This document shows, one piece after another, positions 8,993 through 18,378 of a DNA stretch of 64,000 nt. A program made the position numbers and the translations under genes. The notes under the pieces are model-generated. The model ran no database searches, was not told the DNA's origin, and saw only the letters and a program-made list of their open reading frames with translations. The stretch's first letter is position 1. Every line of letters begins with the position of its first letter. Origin of the DNA: Massilia kyonggiensis (GTDB lineage: Bacteria; Pseudomonadota; Gammaproteobacteria; Burkholderiales; Burkholderiaceae_D); the NCBI RefSeq assembly GCF_024756235.1, contig NZ_JANUGY010000001.1:682001-746000 (forward strand), in the 5' to 3' direction.

Positions 8993-9282
8993 CTCACACT
9001 AACCGGCCTCCACGAAAGCCGGGGCGATTCAATAAGCAGCCAATTGCGCCAACGCATGATGTGCTGTTGACTGCACGCTAACATTCCCCCTCTGACATAG
9101 TGCGCAGCCAATAGCGTTAATTGCGGGACCTCGACTGGCCGTCGCTATCCAGGCGGGAATGCATGGCTAACCATAGCTTTGCCCTGTTCCATATGACTGA
9201 AACGCCGCTGAGTACGGCATTTCATCGTCGTGATAGTCGTGTGCTGCGTCCGATCCCAGCCAAACAGCAAAGGGAACTGATC

Positions 9283-12114
9283 ATGGTAGACCCCACGACA
9301 CGTGCGCTCGAATTGGCTCAGTACACTCTCGGCACACGCGACCGTCCACTCGGGCTCACTTTGGCGTGTCCTGACAGGATGCGCGACGACGTCTTGCTGC
9401 CCCAACGCATGATCGGCAACGAGACCATTTGTGGCGGCTTCGAGCATCGCATCCTGTGTGTGACCGACGACGCTGAGCTGGCCCTAAAGGATTTCATTGG
9501 CTTGCCGGCCGAACTGCGCATCGTCACCGACAGGGGGCAGCTCCGGCGCATCTGCGGCATCGTTACCGAGGCAGCGTCGGGTCAAAGCGACGGGGCGCTC
9601 GCGACCTACGAGCTGGTGATGCGCGATGCCCTGTCGATCATGGAGGGCCGGAAGAGCACCCGCGTGTTTCGCAATAAAAGCGAACTGGATATCGTCAGGG
9701 TCTTGGTCGCAGAATGGCGTCAACGCAATGGCGTGCTGAGCGAGACCTTTGAACTGGAAGTGACCGCAGGCCTCGACAATAGGTGCCCAAAGCGCGAACT
9801 CATCATGCAGCACAACGAATCGGACGCCGCCTTCATTCGACGTCTGCTACAGCGCCGTGGTATCGCCTGGTTTTTCCGCAGTGGATTGCCCGAGCTCGGC
9901 GGACATCGTGCGCAGCGGGACGCGATCGGCCACACGCTTGTTTTGTTCGACGACCCGGCCCAGTTGGCACAGAATTCCGCGGGCACCGTTCGTTTCCATC
10001 GTGACGCTGCAACCGAACAGCGCGATGCCATCACTGGCTGGAGCGCCGTTCGCATTGTTCAGCCCGGCAGCATTTCAATCCATACGTGGAATTACAAGCA
10101 GCCGCGCGTCGGCGAATTCATGTCGACATCCGCTAGTTCGCGTGCTGATCAAGGCAAGCGTGGCAACGAACTGGCGGCGACGCTGGATGATTACTACGTC
10201 GCCGCACCACACATTGGCGACACGTCCGATGACCTGGCCGACTTGGGCGAGGTTCAGATGGCCCATTACGAGTACGCGGCCAAGAGCTTTAACGGCGAAG
10301 GCGGCGTACGGGACCTGGCGGTAGGCGAATGGTTCAGCTTTAGAGGCCACCCGGAGATAGACAGCCATCCCGAGAACGAACGCGATTTCGTAATCACCAG
10401 CCAGCGTCTCGCCGCACAAAACAATCTTCCAGTCGAGATAGGTACTCGGGTCGAGCGCCTATTTAATCGCAACGGCTGGAATGTTGGCGACTACGCCGTG
10501 TTCGCCAACAGTGACAATCCTCGCGAATCGATCCGCTACAGGACGCGCTTTACCTGTGTGCGGCGCGGTATCCGCATCGTGCCGCCATGCCCCATCCTGC
10601 CACGTCCGGAGCTGCAAACTGCCATCGTCGTCGGCCCGGTCAACGAAGAGGTCTGGTGCGACGAGCTCGGGCGCGTCAAGATCCGCTTTCCCGCCACGCG
10701 CCCGGAAGACCATGCACACGCAGGCGGTGCTGGGAGCTCTGACTCGGACACTGACTCCGCCTGGGTTCGAGTCGCATCCAGTTGGGCCGGCAGCGCACTC
10801 GGTACACGCGGTCAATGTGGCGCGCGCCTGCTGCCCCCAGTCGGTAGCGAAGTGCTGGTTGCATTCGCCGGGGGAGATCCGGATAAGCCAGTGATCATTG
10901 CCCAGGTATTCAACGGGGCAGCCCCACCGCCCGCATTCCGTCATGAAGCCGGTTTGCCAAACACAAAATACCAGTCGGGCATCCGGTCGCGCGAAGTACA
11001 GGGCCGGCGTGGCAACCAGTTAAGGCTGGACGATACACCGGGCCAGATCAGCGCACAGTTGGCGAGCGATCATGCCAGCGCCGAGCTAAACCTTGGCTAC
11101 CTAACCGAACCGCGTCAGGACGGGCGTGCCACACCCCGGGGCGAGGGCGCGGAGTTACGTAGTGAGGAAGCGATCGCCCTGCGGGCCGCCAGAGGAATCT
11201 TGCTCAGCACCTGGAAGCTGCTGGGTGGCACGGGCTCGAAAGGTAGGCAGCTCGCGCGTGATGATTATCTCGAACTGCTGCGCGAGTGCGGCGAACTTTG
11301 CGCAGCGCTCGGCGACTGCGCGGCCGAGCACAACGGGCTACCGATCGACACGAAGGAGCAGAACGAACTACTGGCCCGTTTCAAGAAGTGGGAAGATGGC
11401 AGCAACACTGCCCCCGACGCGGCCGAGCCCGGCGAGCCGGTCATCGGGATCACGTCCCCGGCCGGCATCGGCTTCGCCAGCACCAAAGGGATCGTCAGCT
11501 ATTCGGCCCGCAACGTCGACACCGTAGCGCAACAGCACCTGCAATTGACCGCCGGCCAACGCTTCAATCTGAATGCCGGCAAAGGGATTTCGCTGTTCGC
11601 CCAGAACGGTGGATTCACCGGCATCGCCCATGCCGGCAAGTTGCTACTCCAAAGTCAGCAGGACGACACCGACATTAACTCGGCAAAGAACCTGAAACTG
11701 ACTGCCACCGAGGGCACGGCAACGATCTCGGCCAAGGTAATTCTGCTTGTCGCCGAAGACGGCTCCTTCCTCAAGTTGGGCGATGGCCCGCCGGTCCTGG
11801 GCAGCAAACAGCCCCTCAAGTTCCACGCCCCGGATTTCCTCTACGACGGGCCGGAAACAATGACGACCCAGTTCCCGAGCTTCGGCCAGGGCCGCATGGA
11901 CCAGAAACTCAAAGTGCGCTACGTGCCCGGCATCCCCCTTGAGAACGGCGAGCGCCCGCCCGGTGCGGCCGTCAAGGACGCCAAATTGAAGATTGCCCTC
12001 AGCGATGGCACGGCGATGCAGGCGCTCAGCGGCGCCGACGGCAAATCTGATCTGATCGAGCGTGATGCCATGCACATGGCCGAGATAGGCCTGATGCGTG
12101 GTGGCGACCAATAA
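9283..12114 (+). CDS. vgrG: Type VI secretion tip protein VgrG
   Basis: The protein has 943 residues from the ATG at 9283 behind AAAGGGA; upstream in-frame ATGs (9163, 9121 region) lack a ribosome site and run back toward the IS. The gp27-like part (about 1-400) includes ELIMQHNESDAAFIRRLLQR. The gp5-like OB part follows (VWCDELGRVKIRFP, then SSWAGSALGTRGQ and VLVAFAGGDPDKPVIIAQVF). A DUF2345-type beta-helix comes next (about 720-850), then an extension of about 60 residues ending MRGGDQ, likely the effector-docking tail. It trimerises as the spike of the T6SS needle. It is the first gene of a four-gene + strand cassette, 17 bp before the effector. Confidence 0.93.
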   Translation: MVDPTTRALELAQYTLGTRDRPLGLTLACPDRMRDDVLLPQRMIGNETICGGFEHRILCVTDDAELALKDFIGLPAELRIVTDRGQLRRICGIVTEAASGQSDGALATYELVMRDALSIMEGRKSTRVFRNKSELDIVRVLVAEWRQRNGVLSETFELEVTAGLDNRCPKRELIMQHNESDAAFIRRLLQRRGIAWFFRSGLPELGGHRAQRDAIGHTLVLFDDPAQLAQNSAGTVRFHRDAATEQRDAITGWSAVRIVQPGSISIHTWNYKQPRVGEFMSTSASSRADQGKRGNELAATLDDYYVAAPHIGDTSDDLADLGEVQMAHYEYAAKSFNGEGGVRDLAVGEWFSFRGHPEIDSHPENERDFVITSQRLAAQNNLPVEIGTRVERLFNRNGWNVGDYAVFANSDNPRESIRYRTRFTCVRRGIRIVPPCPILPRPELQTAIVVGPVNEEVWCDELGRVKIRFPATRPEDHAHAGGAGSSDSDTDSAWVRVASSWAGSALGTRGQCGARLLPPVGSEVLVAFAGGDPDKPVIIAQVFNGAAPPPAFRHEAGLPNTKYQSGIRSREVQGRRGNQLRLDDTPGQISAQLASDHASAELNLGYLTEPRQDGRATPRGEGAELRSEEAIALRAARGILLSTWKLLGGTGSKGRQLARDDYLELLRECGELCAALGDCAAEHNGLPIDTKEQNELLARFKKWEDGSNTAPDAAEPGEPVIGITSPAGIGFASTKGIVSYSARNVDTVAQQHLQLTAGQRFNLNAGKGISLFAQNGGFTGIAHAGKLLLQSQQDDTDINSAKNLKLTATEGTATISAKVILLVAEDGSFLKLGDGPPVLGSKQPLKFHAPDFLYDGPETMTTQFPSFGQGRMDQKLKVRYVPGIPLENGERPPGAAVKDAKLKIALSDGTAMQALSGADGKSDLIERDAMHMAEIGLMRGGDQ

Positions 12115-12131
12115 CCTCACTTGGAGGAGAC

Positions 12132-14402
12132 ATGGGCGGCAAATACCCAAAGCCGGAATATATGGCATGCCAAACCTCTACGGTACTGCAACACAAGCGC
12201 GTTTCCGACAAGGTCATTGACCATCCACGAGACCAGCCGGGCAACATTATCATCATCCACGGCGTCAATGATGTAGGCACCGGGTTTAGCGAGGTGGAAG
12301 CAGGTTTGTGCGAAGGATTAGAGAAGCGACTGTTCCGCCACTTTCTGCCGGCCACTTATACGATGCCGACAAATAAGGACGAGGTGGTCGACGATCCAGA
12401 TGCCGCGTACTTCAAGCGCAAGGCAACGAACGAGACTCTAAGTCCGGTGATTCCGTTTTATTGGGGCTTCCGCGAAATCGGCAAACAGACAAAAACCGTC
12501 AACGGCCAATTTACTGACCGATACGGCAACCGCCTCGACAAGGATCTGTCGAAGGGAGGTGGGCCATTCGGCAACGCCACCAGCAGCTTGCCCGACATGT
12601 GGAACCGCGGCGTCGGTGCACCGATGGATCTCATGCATGACCCGTTACGGCCGCTCAGGAATGGTCCCGGCCGCATGTACATGATATTGGCTGCGCGGCG
12701 GCTCGCGGCCTTGATCGCGATGATTCGCGACTACGAGCAACATGACACCGTCACAATCGTCGCGCACAGCCAGGGTTGCCTGATCAGCTTACTCGCGCAG
12801 GCTTTCCTGTTGGAGCGAAAAGAGCGCCCCGCCGACACGCTGATCTTGACCCACCCGCCTTATAGCCTCGTGGACGATCCGGGCACGGTCGTCGACATCG
12901 CGAACCTTTGTGCCGGTGGTACCGATCCCGCGATGGCGGGCCGTTACGACAGCATCGACGGCATACAAACCTTGCACGGCAGGTTGCAGACCCTAGTGAA
13001 TATCGTACAAGGCCTGGCGAAGGCCAAGACAGCCGTACCGGTTTTTGAAAAGATCGATGAGGCCAGTTGTGGAGGCATGGTCGAGGGGAGGTGGAAACCT
13101 GGCGGTGATCGCGACAACCGGGGCAAGGTCTACCTTTATTTCAGCCCGGAAGACATGACAGTCGCCCTCGACAACATGCAGGGCATCGGCTGGCAAGGCG
13201 TTCCGGACTACATCGACGGCAGGAGGATGACGCAAGCACTTGACATCAGCGGCTATGCTGCCAGCAAGGGCTATTTTGGTGGAAGCCCGAAGTGGCGGAC
13301 CGAAAAGATAACAAGGCGACCTCTCGCGGAACTGGGGCAAGGCTTCCGCCAGCGAGTGTTCACCGCGAAGCAGCGCCTCGACCCGCGCACTCAGAAAGTC
13401 GGATTCGTTCTGGTGGGCCAGCCACCGCATGATTTCGCTTTGCGAATCAAGGGCGAGGACGACCACGCACACGTCGAATCGAGCGGGCGCAGCCTGCGCG
13501 CCGAGTTGCCGGTCGCCAGATGGCCGATCCGTCCGGATGACAAACCAGAGCAACAGCGCAACGGCATCCGTACAATCAACGGCGAACCTCTCGCGAAGCC
13601 CTGTCAGGCAGACATGCGGGGCACTCAGATTGACGCGGACAAAATCCCGGCCAGCTCGGACCACGCGAAGTTAAAGCCGGGCGACCGGGGACCATGCGAT
13701 GAAGTTGATCCGATCACGGCGGCCATCGCGGTCACTGCCAGCGGCGGACTACAAACCCATCTTGAAGAGCGACCTGACCCAACAGGACAGATTCATCATC
13801 CCGACACGCCGCAATTTCTGACTGCGTCAGAGCTGGAGCGGATGACGGACGCTTACAATCAGGAAAAGAACCCGAACAGCAAAGACCCGAACGATAGATT
13901 CAAAATAGTTCGTGCTACGCGCCATCCGAACGGCAAAGTCATGGCGATGATCCAAGAAAGCCCGAGCGCGGCGCGGAAGCGTTGGCAGCACGAACTGGGC
14001 GCCAAGTCCTTTCACAGTGCCATCTTCGACAGCCGCAAGAACCACAGTCAGGTGACTGCGTATGACGTGGCTATTGGCAGTGGCAAGGCATCCAGCGATC
14101 CGAAGTTCTATGCCTATTTATGTGCGGTGGCGGATTGGCGGCTGAAAAAGCCAACCCCGATCGATAAACCCCGCACCGGAATGCTGACATGGGATAAGTT
14201 CGTAGCCGAGTTCAGTAGCTACCTCCAGTGCGAACCTCAGTGGCGGCGCGAGCTCATCGAGGGCAATGTCATCTACTACAGTTCGGGTGTACTTCCGGGA
14301 TGCCTGCCACTGTTGACGGGCAAGCTGTCGGACATCGTGGTGTCCGAGACGACGGCGGGCAAGCGTGTTGTTCAAGCGAGCGTTTTAGAGGGAACGTCAT
14401 GA
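12132..14402 (+). CDS. T6SS phospholipase effector, Tle3-like
   Basis: This 756-aa protein starts behind a GGAGG site. An alpha/beta-hydrolase fold is evident: a glycine-rich oxyanion region IIIHGVNDVG near residue 40, and the nucleophile elbow AHSQG with Ser213, fitting the lipase GxSxG class with A for the first G. The C-terminal half resembles the DUF3274 region found in Tle3 lipases. There is no signal peptide, as expected for cargo loaded on VgrG. Tle3 enzymes attack phospholipids in target-cell membranes. The gene lies between vgrG and a tla3-type adaptor and overlaps the latter by 4 bp, which supports the assignment. I see no frameshift. Confidence 0.88.
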   Translation: MGGKYPKPEYMACQTSTVLQHKRVSDKVIDHPRDQPGNIIIIHGVNDVGTGFSEVEAGLCEGLEKRLFRHFLPATYTMPTNKDEVVDDPDAAYFKRKATNETLSPVIPFYWGFREIGKQTKTVNGQFTDRYGNRLDKDLSKGGGPFGNATSSLPDMWNRGVGAPMDLMHDPLRPLRNGPGRMYMILAARRLAALIAMIRDYEQHDTVTIVAHSQGCLISLLAQAFLLERKERPADTLILTHPPYSLVDDPGTVVDIANLCAGGTDPAMAGRYDSIDGIQTLHGRLQTLVNIVQGLAKAKTAVPVFEKIDEASCGGMVEGRWKPGGDRDNRGKVYLYFSPEDMTVALDNMQGIGWQGVPDYIDGRRMTQALDISGYAASKGYFGGSPKWRTEKITRRPLAELGQGFRQRVFTAKQRLDPRTQKVGFVLVGQPPHDFALRIKGEDDHAHVESSGRSLRAELPVARWPIRPDDKPEQQRNGIRTINGEPLAKPCQADMRGTQIDADKIPASSDHAKLKPGDRGPCDEVDPITAAIAVTASGGLQTHLEERPDPTGQIHHPDTPQFLTASELERMTDAYNQEKNPNSKDPNDRFKIVRATRHPNGKVMAMIQESPSAARKRWQHELGAKSFHSAIFDSRKNHSQVTAYDVAIGSGKASSDPKFYAYLCAVADWRLKKPTPIDKPRTGMLTWDKFVAEFSSYLQCEPQWRRELIEGNVIYYSSGVLPGCLPLLTGKLSDIVVSETTAGKRVVQASVLEGTS

Positions 14403-16243
14403 GCAGCCCGGCGGTGGCTGATGTGGGAGCCATTAAGCGGCCTGAGGCGTGGAAACACATTGCCGGCGCATTGATCGCCTATCCCGTTTTATTCCTACTG
14501 TGGCTGATTCTCGATTTCCGGGTACTGCATCCGGGGCTGGCAAACGTAACTGTGGAGACGACGATGGACAGGCTGCGTTGGTTTGGCGTACCGCTGGTGG
14601 CGGTCATCCTGCTGTTCGGTGGCAAATGGGTGTATTCCTCGTTGACCGCCAGCGCGCGGGCGCGCGAATGGCAGGAGAAGAACTTGCAGCTCAAGCAGCA
14701 GGAAGCCGCAATGCATACCGAAAAGGCACGCCGCGAATACGTCCTCGAAGTGATCGGCCTGGGGGTAACATACGAAAAATACAGGCAGGGCAAGCTATGG
14801 GACGCACTCCAGACCGGAACGCCCTTCAACAGCATCCGCGAGCAGGACCCGAACAAGTATGAGTGGCGCTCTTCCGACAAGTTGGGCGTCAGCGGCAGCC
14901 GGGCATGCGACGCGCTGGAAAACGGCGCCAATCTATCGCCGATGTTCTGGGGTGTCCCTACCTTTTATGCCGGGAGCCCGATTGCCGATCCAGCCAAACG
15001 ACCGAGTGAGACCCGGCCGATGGCGGGGCTGGCCGCCGGCGCGGAGACCACGGGGATGGCTTGGCACCTGTTCGTCACCGGTCCTTGGAATCTGAGCGAG
15101 CGTCCCGACCAATTGCTGGAACAGGTTTTCGCTTTCCTCGACGCGCACCCGGACCTGCCGTATGTTGTTCTGCTGGCGGACGACAGTTCGGCCACACGCG
15201 ACATCGGCCTTCCCACCAACGCACCGCGACTCATCAAGGACGGCTACTACATTCCTGAAATGCCCGACTCCACGACGGTTTTCGTACTCGCCCGACGCGA
15301 ACGTGTCGAGCCGCTACGTCCCTATGTATGGGATGACCCGGACAACGACTATCTGCAAGAAAACCTGCGAATGATGTATTACGACTTAATGGAGACAGTA
15401 CCGACTCCGGAAAAGCTGGCCCATCAAGATACATTTCATAGCACTCGCCAACCCTCAGTCGCAGAATGGTTGAAGGCCGCCGCCGCCTTCGCCAGGCACC
15501 CTGTGTATGACAACAAAGAGGCCCAGGTCTCGCTTGCGGCCTTCCGCCGCTGGCTGAACGACCCGCCGAAGGATTGGAAACCGACACCCTGGTTCCCGGT
15601 GCCGTGGAACCGCAACCAGATGAGAGCCTTCGACGACCTTCCCTCGTTGGGGTACATCCACCGCCCGGTTTTCGTTAAATTCGAGGATGAACACGGCCAA
15701 CCGGTCAAGCGCCGCGAAGCGCGCCAGAAGCTACTGGAAGCAGGCTGGCAGCAGGCCCTGCAAACCCTGCCGGATACCGAGCGCACCAAAGGCCCGGCCC
15801 GCATCGTCGGTGCCTTTGGCGACCATGTCGAACAACAGATTGCGCTGGAAGGCGTACTGCATGCATACAGTGCGCAGGGCGGTCCCGAGATCGATACCGG
15901 CAAAACCGCGCAGTTCATCAACACTGACCGCCGACTCGGTAACACGGGAGCGGCAACGTTCTTCATGCAGATGGCGCTCGGCGTCATGGGCAGTTACATC
16001 GAGGGCGGCACTTCGGCCGCCGTGAACCTGCGCGATCCAAGTGGCGCGAGCATCGTATTCATCAGCCCGCCGAGCGAGGCAAGCCGCAAGAAGCAGCAGG
16101 GGATGAACGTGTTCAAGCACAACGTCAAGCCAGCCATCGACCCCGAGAATTACAAACCACCGACAGTGGGTGCGGTCCTCCAGTCCAGTAAGGCGTTGAC
16201 GGCACCCGAACCGAGTGCGTCACGCCTTCACGCTCAACAATAG
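14399..16243 (+). CDS. Tla3-type (DUF2875) T6SS lipase adaptor
   Basis: The true start is the ATG at 14399, which overlaps the effector stop (ATGA); an earlier in-frame codon inside tle3 is a shadow. The 614-aa protein has two N-terminal membrane segments (about residues 17-38 and 57-78), then a short coiled coil (EWQEKNLQLKQQEAAMHTEK) and a large soluble domain with DUF2875 character (VTGPWNLSERPDQLLEQVFA, then TDRRLGNTGAATFFMQMALG). In Pseudomonas the DUF2875 protein Tla3 escorts Tle3 to VgrG. The adjacent tle3 gene supports the same role here. It might also provide protection, but this is only inference. Confidence 0.85.
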   Translation: MSSPAVADVGAIKRPEAWKHIAGALIAYPVLFLLWLILDFRVLHPGLANVTVETTMDRLRWFGVPLVAVILLFGGKWVYSSLTASARAREWQEKNLQLKQQEAAMHTEKARREYVLEVIGLGVTYEKYRQGKLWDALQTGTPFNSIREQDPNKYEWRSSDKLGVSGSRACDALENGANLSPMFWGVPTFYAGSPIADPAKRPSETRPMAGLAAGAETTGMAWHLFVTGPWNLSERPDQLLEQVFAFLDAHPDLPYVVLLADDSSATRDIGLPTNAPRLIKDGYYIPEMPDSTTVFVLARRERVEPLRPYVWDDPDNDYLQENLRMMYYDLMETVPTPEKLAHQDTFHSTRQPSVAEWLKAAAAFARHPVYDNKEAQVSLAAFRRWLNDPPKDWKPTPWFPVPWNRNQMRAFDDLPSLGYIHRPVFVKFEDEHGQPVKRREARQKLLEAGWQQALQTLPDTERTKGPARIVGAFGDHVEQQIALEGVLHAYSAQGGPEIDTGKTAQFINTDRRLGNTGAATFFMQMALGVMGSYIEGGTSAAVNLRDPSGASIVFISPPSEASRKKQQGMNVFKHNVKPAIDPENYKPPTVGAVLQSSKALTAPEPSASRLHAQQ

Positions 16244-16255
16244 GACAGGACAAAC

Positions 16256-16522
16256 ATGCGCAAGGTTATTCGGCTGGGTGACCCCACTTCCCACGGGGGC
16301 AAAGTGATCAGTACGCGTGCTACCAACTTCAAGGTAGGCGGGATTCCGGTCGCTTGCGTTGGCGATTCTTGTAGCTGCCCTGTACCCGGGCACACCGGCT
16401 GCACGATCGCCAGCGGTTCTAGCCGCCACCGCATCAAAGGGGTCTTGATCGCATTCGAGGATGACGTGACCAGTTGCGGAGCCAAGCTAAAGTCGAGCTT
16501 GCAGAACTTCCGCACCTCGTAA
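16256..16522 (+). CDS. PAAR-domain protein
   Basis: The 88-aa protein starts at 16256 behind AGGACA. It matches the stand-alone PAAR fold: MRKVIRLGDPTSHGGKV, then GIPVACVGDSCSCPVPGHTG and a late Cys. PAAR proteins cap the VgrG trimer with a metal-bound sharp tip and can help load cargo. It is the last gene of the vgrG-tle3-tla3-PAAR cassette, 12 bp after tla3. There is no C-terminal toxin extension. Confidence 0.92.
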   Translation: MRKVIRLGDPTSHGGKVISTRATNFKVGGIPVACVGDSCSCPVPGHTGCTIASGSSRHRIKGVLIAFEDDVTSCGAKLKSSLQNFRTS

Positions 16523-17227
16523 TGACTTGTGAGTCGACCATCGTTACCCGATAACCTTGCGTGGTGCGCCAAACGTCCCAAGCGCGCTCACTTGATTGTC
16601 CTCATGAGTATATCTCGTTGAGCATTTTTTCGGCCTGGTTGCAGCCCTCAAGAGTCTTTAAAAGATCTTCTGGCCGTTTTCTGCCCAAAGAAACCTTCGG
16701 GCTTTCGAGCCAAATTCTAGCCTGACGCAAGCCTAATTTTTCGACCGCCAACTTTCGGATTTCATTAGCGCGGACTTGCAACTCAGCGGGCGTTTGAAGA
16801 TGGATTTTCTGACTCTCTAGTGCGCGTGTTTTTCTAAAGTGACTGTCTACGATTTGCTTACAGATCTCATCGGCGGTAGCTTCTAGGGGCCGCTCATCGT
16901 CAACCTCGGGCGCAGGCTGCACAAGTTTCTCAGCGTCTGTTGAGAAAGATACCGGCTCATCTTGGCCCTCCGCATCCTCAACATTATTTCCTCCTACATA
17001 TACGTATGCACTCTTCGCTGCGCTCTCCCCGTAATCGACCTCAACAGCAGTAATTGATCTTTTTCCTTTACAACGTGGAAAGGCTGAGCAACTCCAGAAA
17101 TCACCAAATGCTGAGGTACGGAGCAACATTTGACATCCGCATAACATACACTGCGGAGCTTTTTCAGCTACGAAGTCACGCACACGTTTAACCTTCTCGA
17201 CATACGATTTGAATCGCCACGAGTTTT

Positions 17228-18043
17228 CTAGACACTCGACAGCCGCTGAAAATACTGCTTTTCATACTCGACCGGCGACAGGTCATTGCTGAAGCTGTGC
17301 CGCCGCTTCGGATTGTAGAACATCTCGATATAGTCGAAGACATCCTGCTTTGCCTCGTCACGGGTGCCATACGTTTTGCGCCGAATTCGTTCCCGCTTGA
17401 GCAGTTGGAAGAAGCTCTCAGCAACGGCGTTATCGTGACAGTTGCCGCGCCGGCTCATGCTTTGCTGCAGGTTGTGCGCGTCCAGGAAGTCGCGCCAATC
17501 GTAGCTGCTGAATTGACTGCCTTGATCGGAATGCACCATCACCGTATTCTTGGGTTGCCGACGCCAGACAGCCATCAAGAGCGCGTTCATCGCCAGCTCG
17601 CGATCGATGCGTGAACTCATCGACCAACCGACCACCTGGCGCGAGAACAGGTCAAGTACCACGGCCAGGTAGAGCCAACCCTCATATGTGCGGATATAGG
17701 TAATATCCGTCACCCAAACCCGATTGGGCTCCTGCACGTCGAACTGGCGCTGCAAATGGTTTGGCGCCACCAACGAAGGTGTACCGCCGCGTTTGTACTT
17801 GCGCTTGGTGTAGCCGGTCTGTGAGCGGATCCCGGCCGATCGCATCAGGCGATGAACACGATTGATACCGCATTGTTCCCCCAGCTCACGCAAGTCATCG
17901 CTGACCTTGCGGTAACCGTACACGCTGCCGCTTTCCAGCCATGACTCCTTGATGGGAACCAGCAGGCGCCTATCTTCCTTGGCACGGCGGCTTTCGGGGT
18001 TCAGACGCCAGGCATAAAAACCACTGGGATGTACGCCGAGCAC
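17228..18043 (-). CDS. IS3-family transposase OrfB, made as OrfAB by -1 frameshift
   Basis: The listed start is a GTG, giving 271 residues, but the frame is open further upstream, through RYTFIAEFQDQFPVRRLCKV, back to the slip site in orfA. OrfB is therefore normally made as an OrfAB fusion. The DDE core is complete: D in VWVTDITYIRTY, D in VMVHSDQGSQFS, E in NAVAESFFQLLKRE. The tail YNPKRRHSFSNDLSPVEYE is typical for IS3-group enzymes. Confidence 0.93.
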   Translation of the reverse strand: MLGVHPSGFYAWRLNPESRRAKEDRRLLVPIKESWLESGSVYGYRKVSDDLRELGEQCGINRVHRLMRSAGIRSQTGYTKRKYKRGGTPSLVAPNHLQRQFDVQEPNRVWVTDITYIRTYEGWLYLAVVLDLFSRQVVGWSMSSRIDRELAMNALLMAVWRRQPKNTVMVHSDQGSQFSSYDWRDFLDAHNLQQSMSRRGNCHDNAVAESFFQLLKRERIRRKTYGTRDEAKQDVFDYIEMFYNPKRRHSFSNDLSPVEYEKQYFQRLSSV

Positions 18044-18099
18044 CTTGCACAGCCGTCGTACCGGGAATTGGTCCTGAAACTCAGCAATGAAGGTGTACC

Positions 18100-18378
18100 T
18101 TACCCGGACGTCTTGGCAAAGTACACCGCGGCCTTTTTCAAGATGTCGCGCTCCTCCGTGACGCGCTTCAACTCAGCCTTCAGGCGCCGCAATTCATCGG
18201 CCTGGGAATCCACGGCCTTGCGCTCCTCTTCGGGCGCGCCGTAGCGCTTTGTCCAGGTGTACAGGCTATGGATACTCACCCCCAGGCGCGCCGCTACTTC
18301 GCTTGCCGGGTGACCGCGCTCCGCCACCTGCTTGACCGCCGCGATCTTGAATTCCTCTGTGTACCGCTTTCCGCTCAT
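18100..18378 (-). CDS. IS3-family transposase OrfA
   Basis: The 92-aa protein has an HTH of the transposase_8 type (YTEEFKIAAVKQVAERGH, then SEVAARLGVSIHSLYTWTKR) followed by a coiled coil (ELRRLKAELKRVTEERDI). The sequence LKKA lies on the A AAA AAG slip site, where -1 frameshifting fuses OrfA to OrfB. It is transcribed from the right end of the element. Confidence 0.93.
   Translation of the reverse strand: MSGKRYTEEFKIAAVKQVAERGHPASEVAARLGVSIHSLYTWTKRYGAPEEERKAVDSQADELRRLKAELKRVTEERDILKKAAVYFAKTSG

Larger units (their letters stand above)
7720..9031 (+). mobile_element. IS3-family insertion sequence (about 1312 bp)
   Basis: The ends are imperfect inverted repeats of about 27 bp: TGAACCGCCCCGG at 7720 and its counterpart TGAATCGCCCCGG read inward from 9031, with about 22 of 27 positions matching. 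Inside are orfA and orfB of an IS3-family transposase. I see no target-site duplication: the flanks are TAC on the left and ATA on the right. The element lies only 49 bp from the left island boundary. Its sequence is unlike the second IS3-family copy at 17210-18438. Confidence 0.9.

Noticed and set aside
9121-9282. VgrG starting at 9121 or 9163
   Set aside because: The extra residues are not VgrG-like and no ribosome site precedes them. The ATG at 9283 has AAAGGGA and a normal family start.
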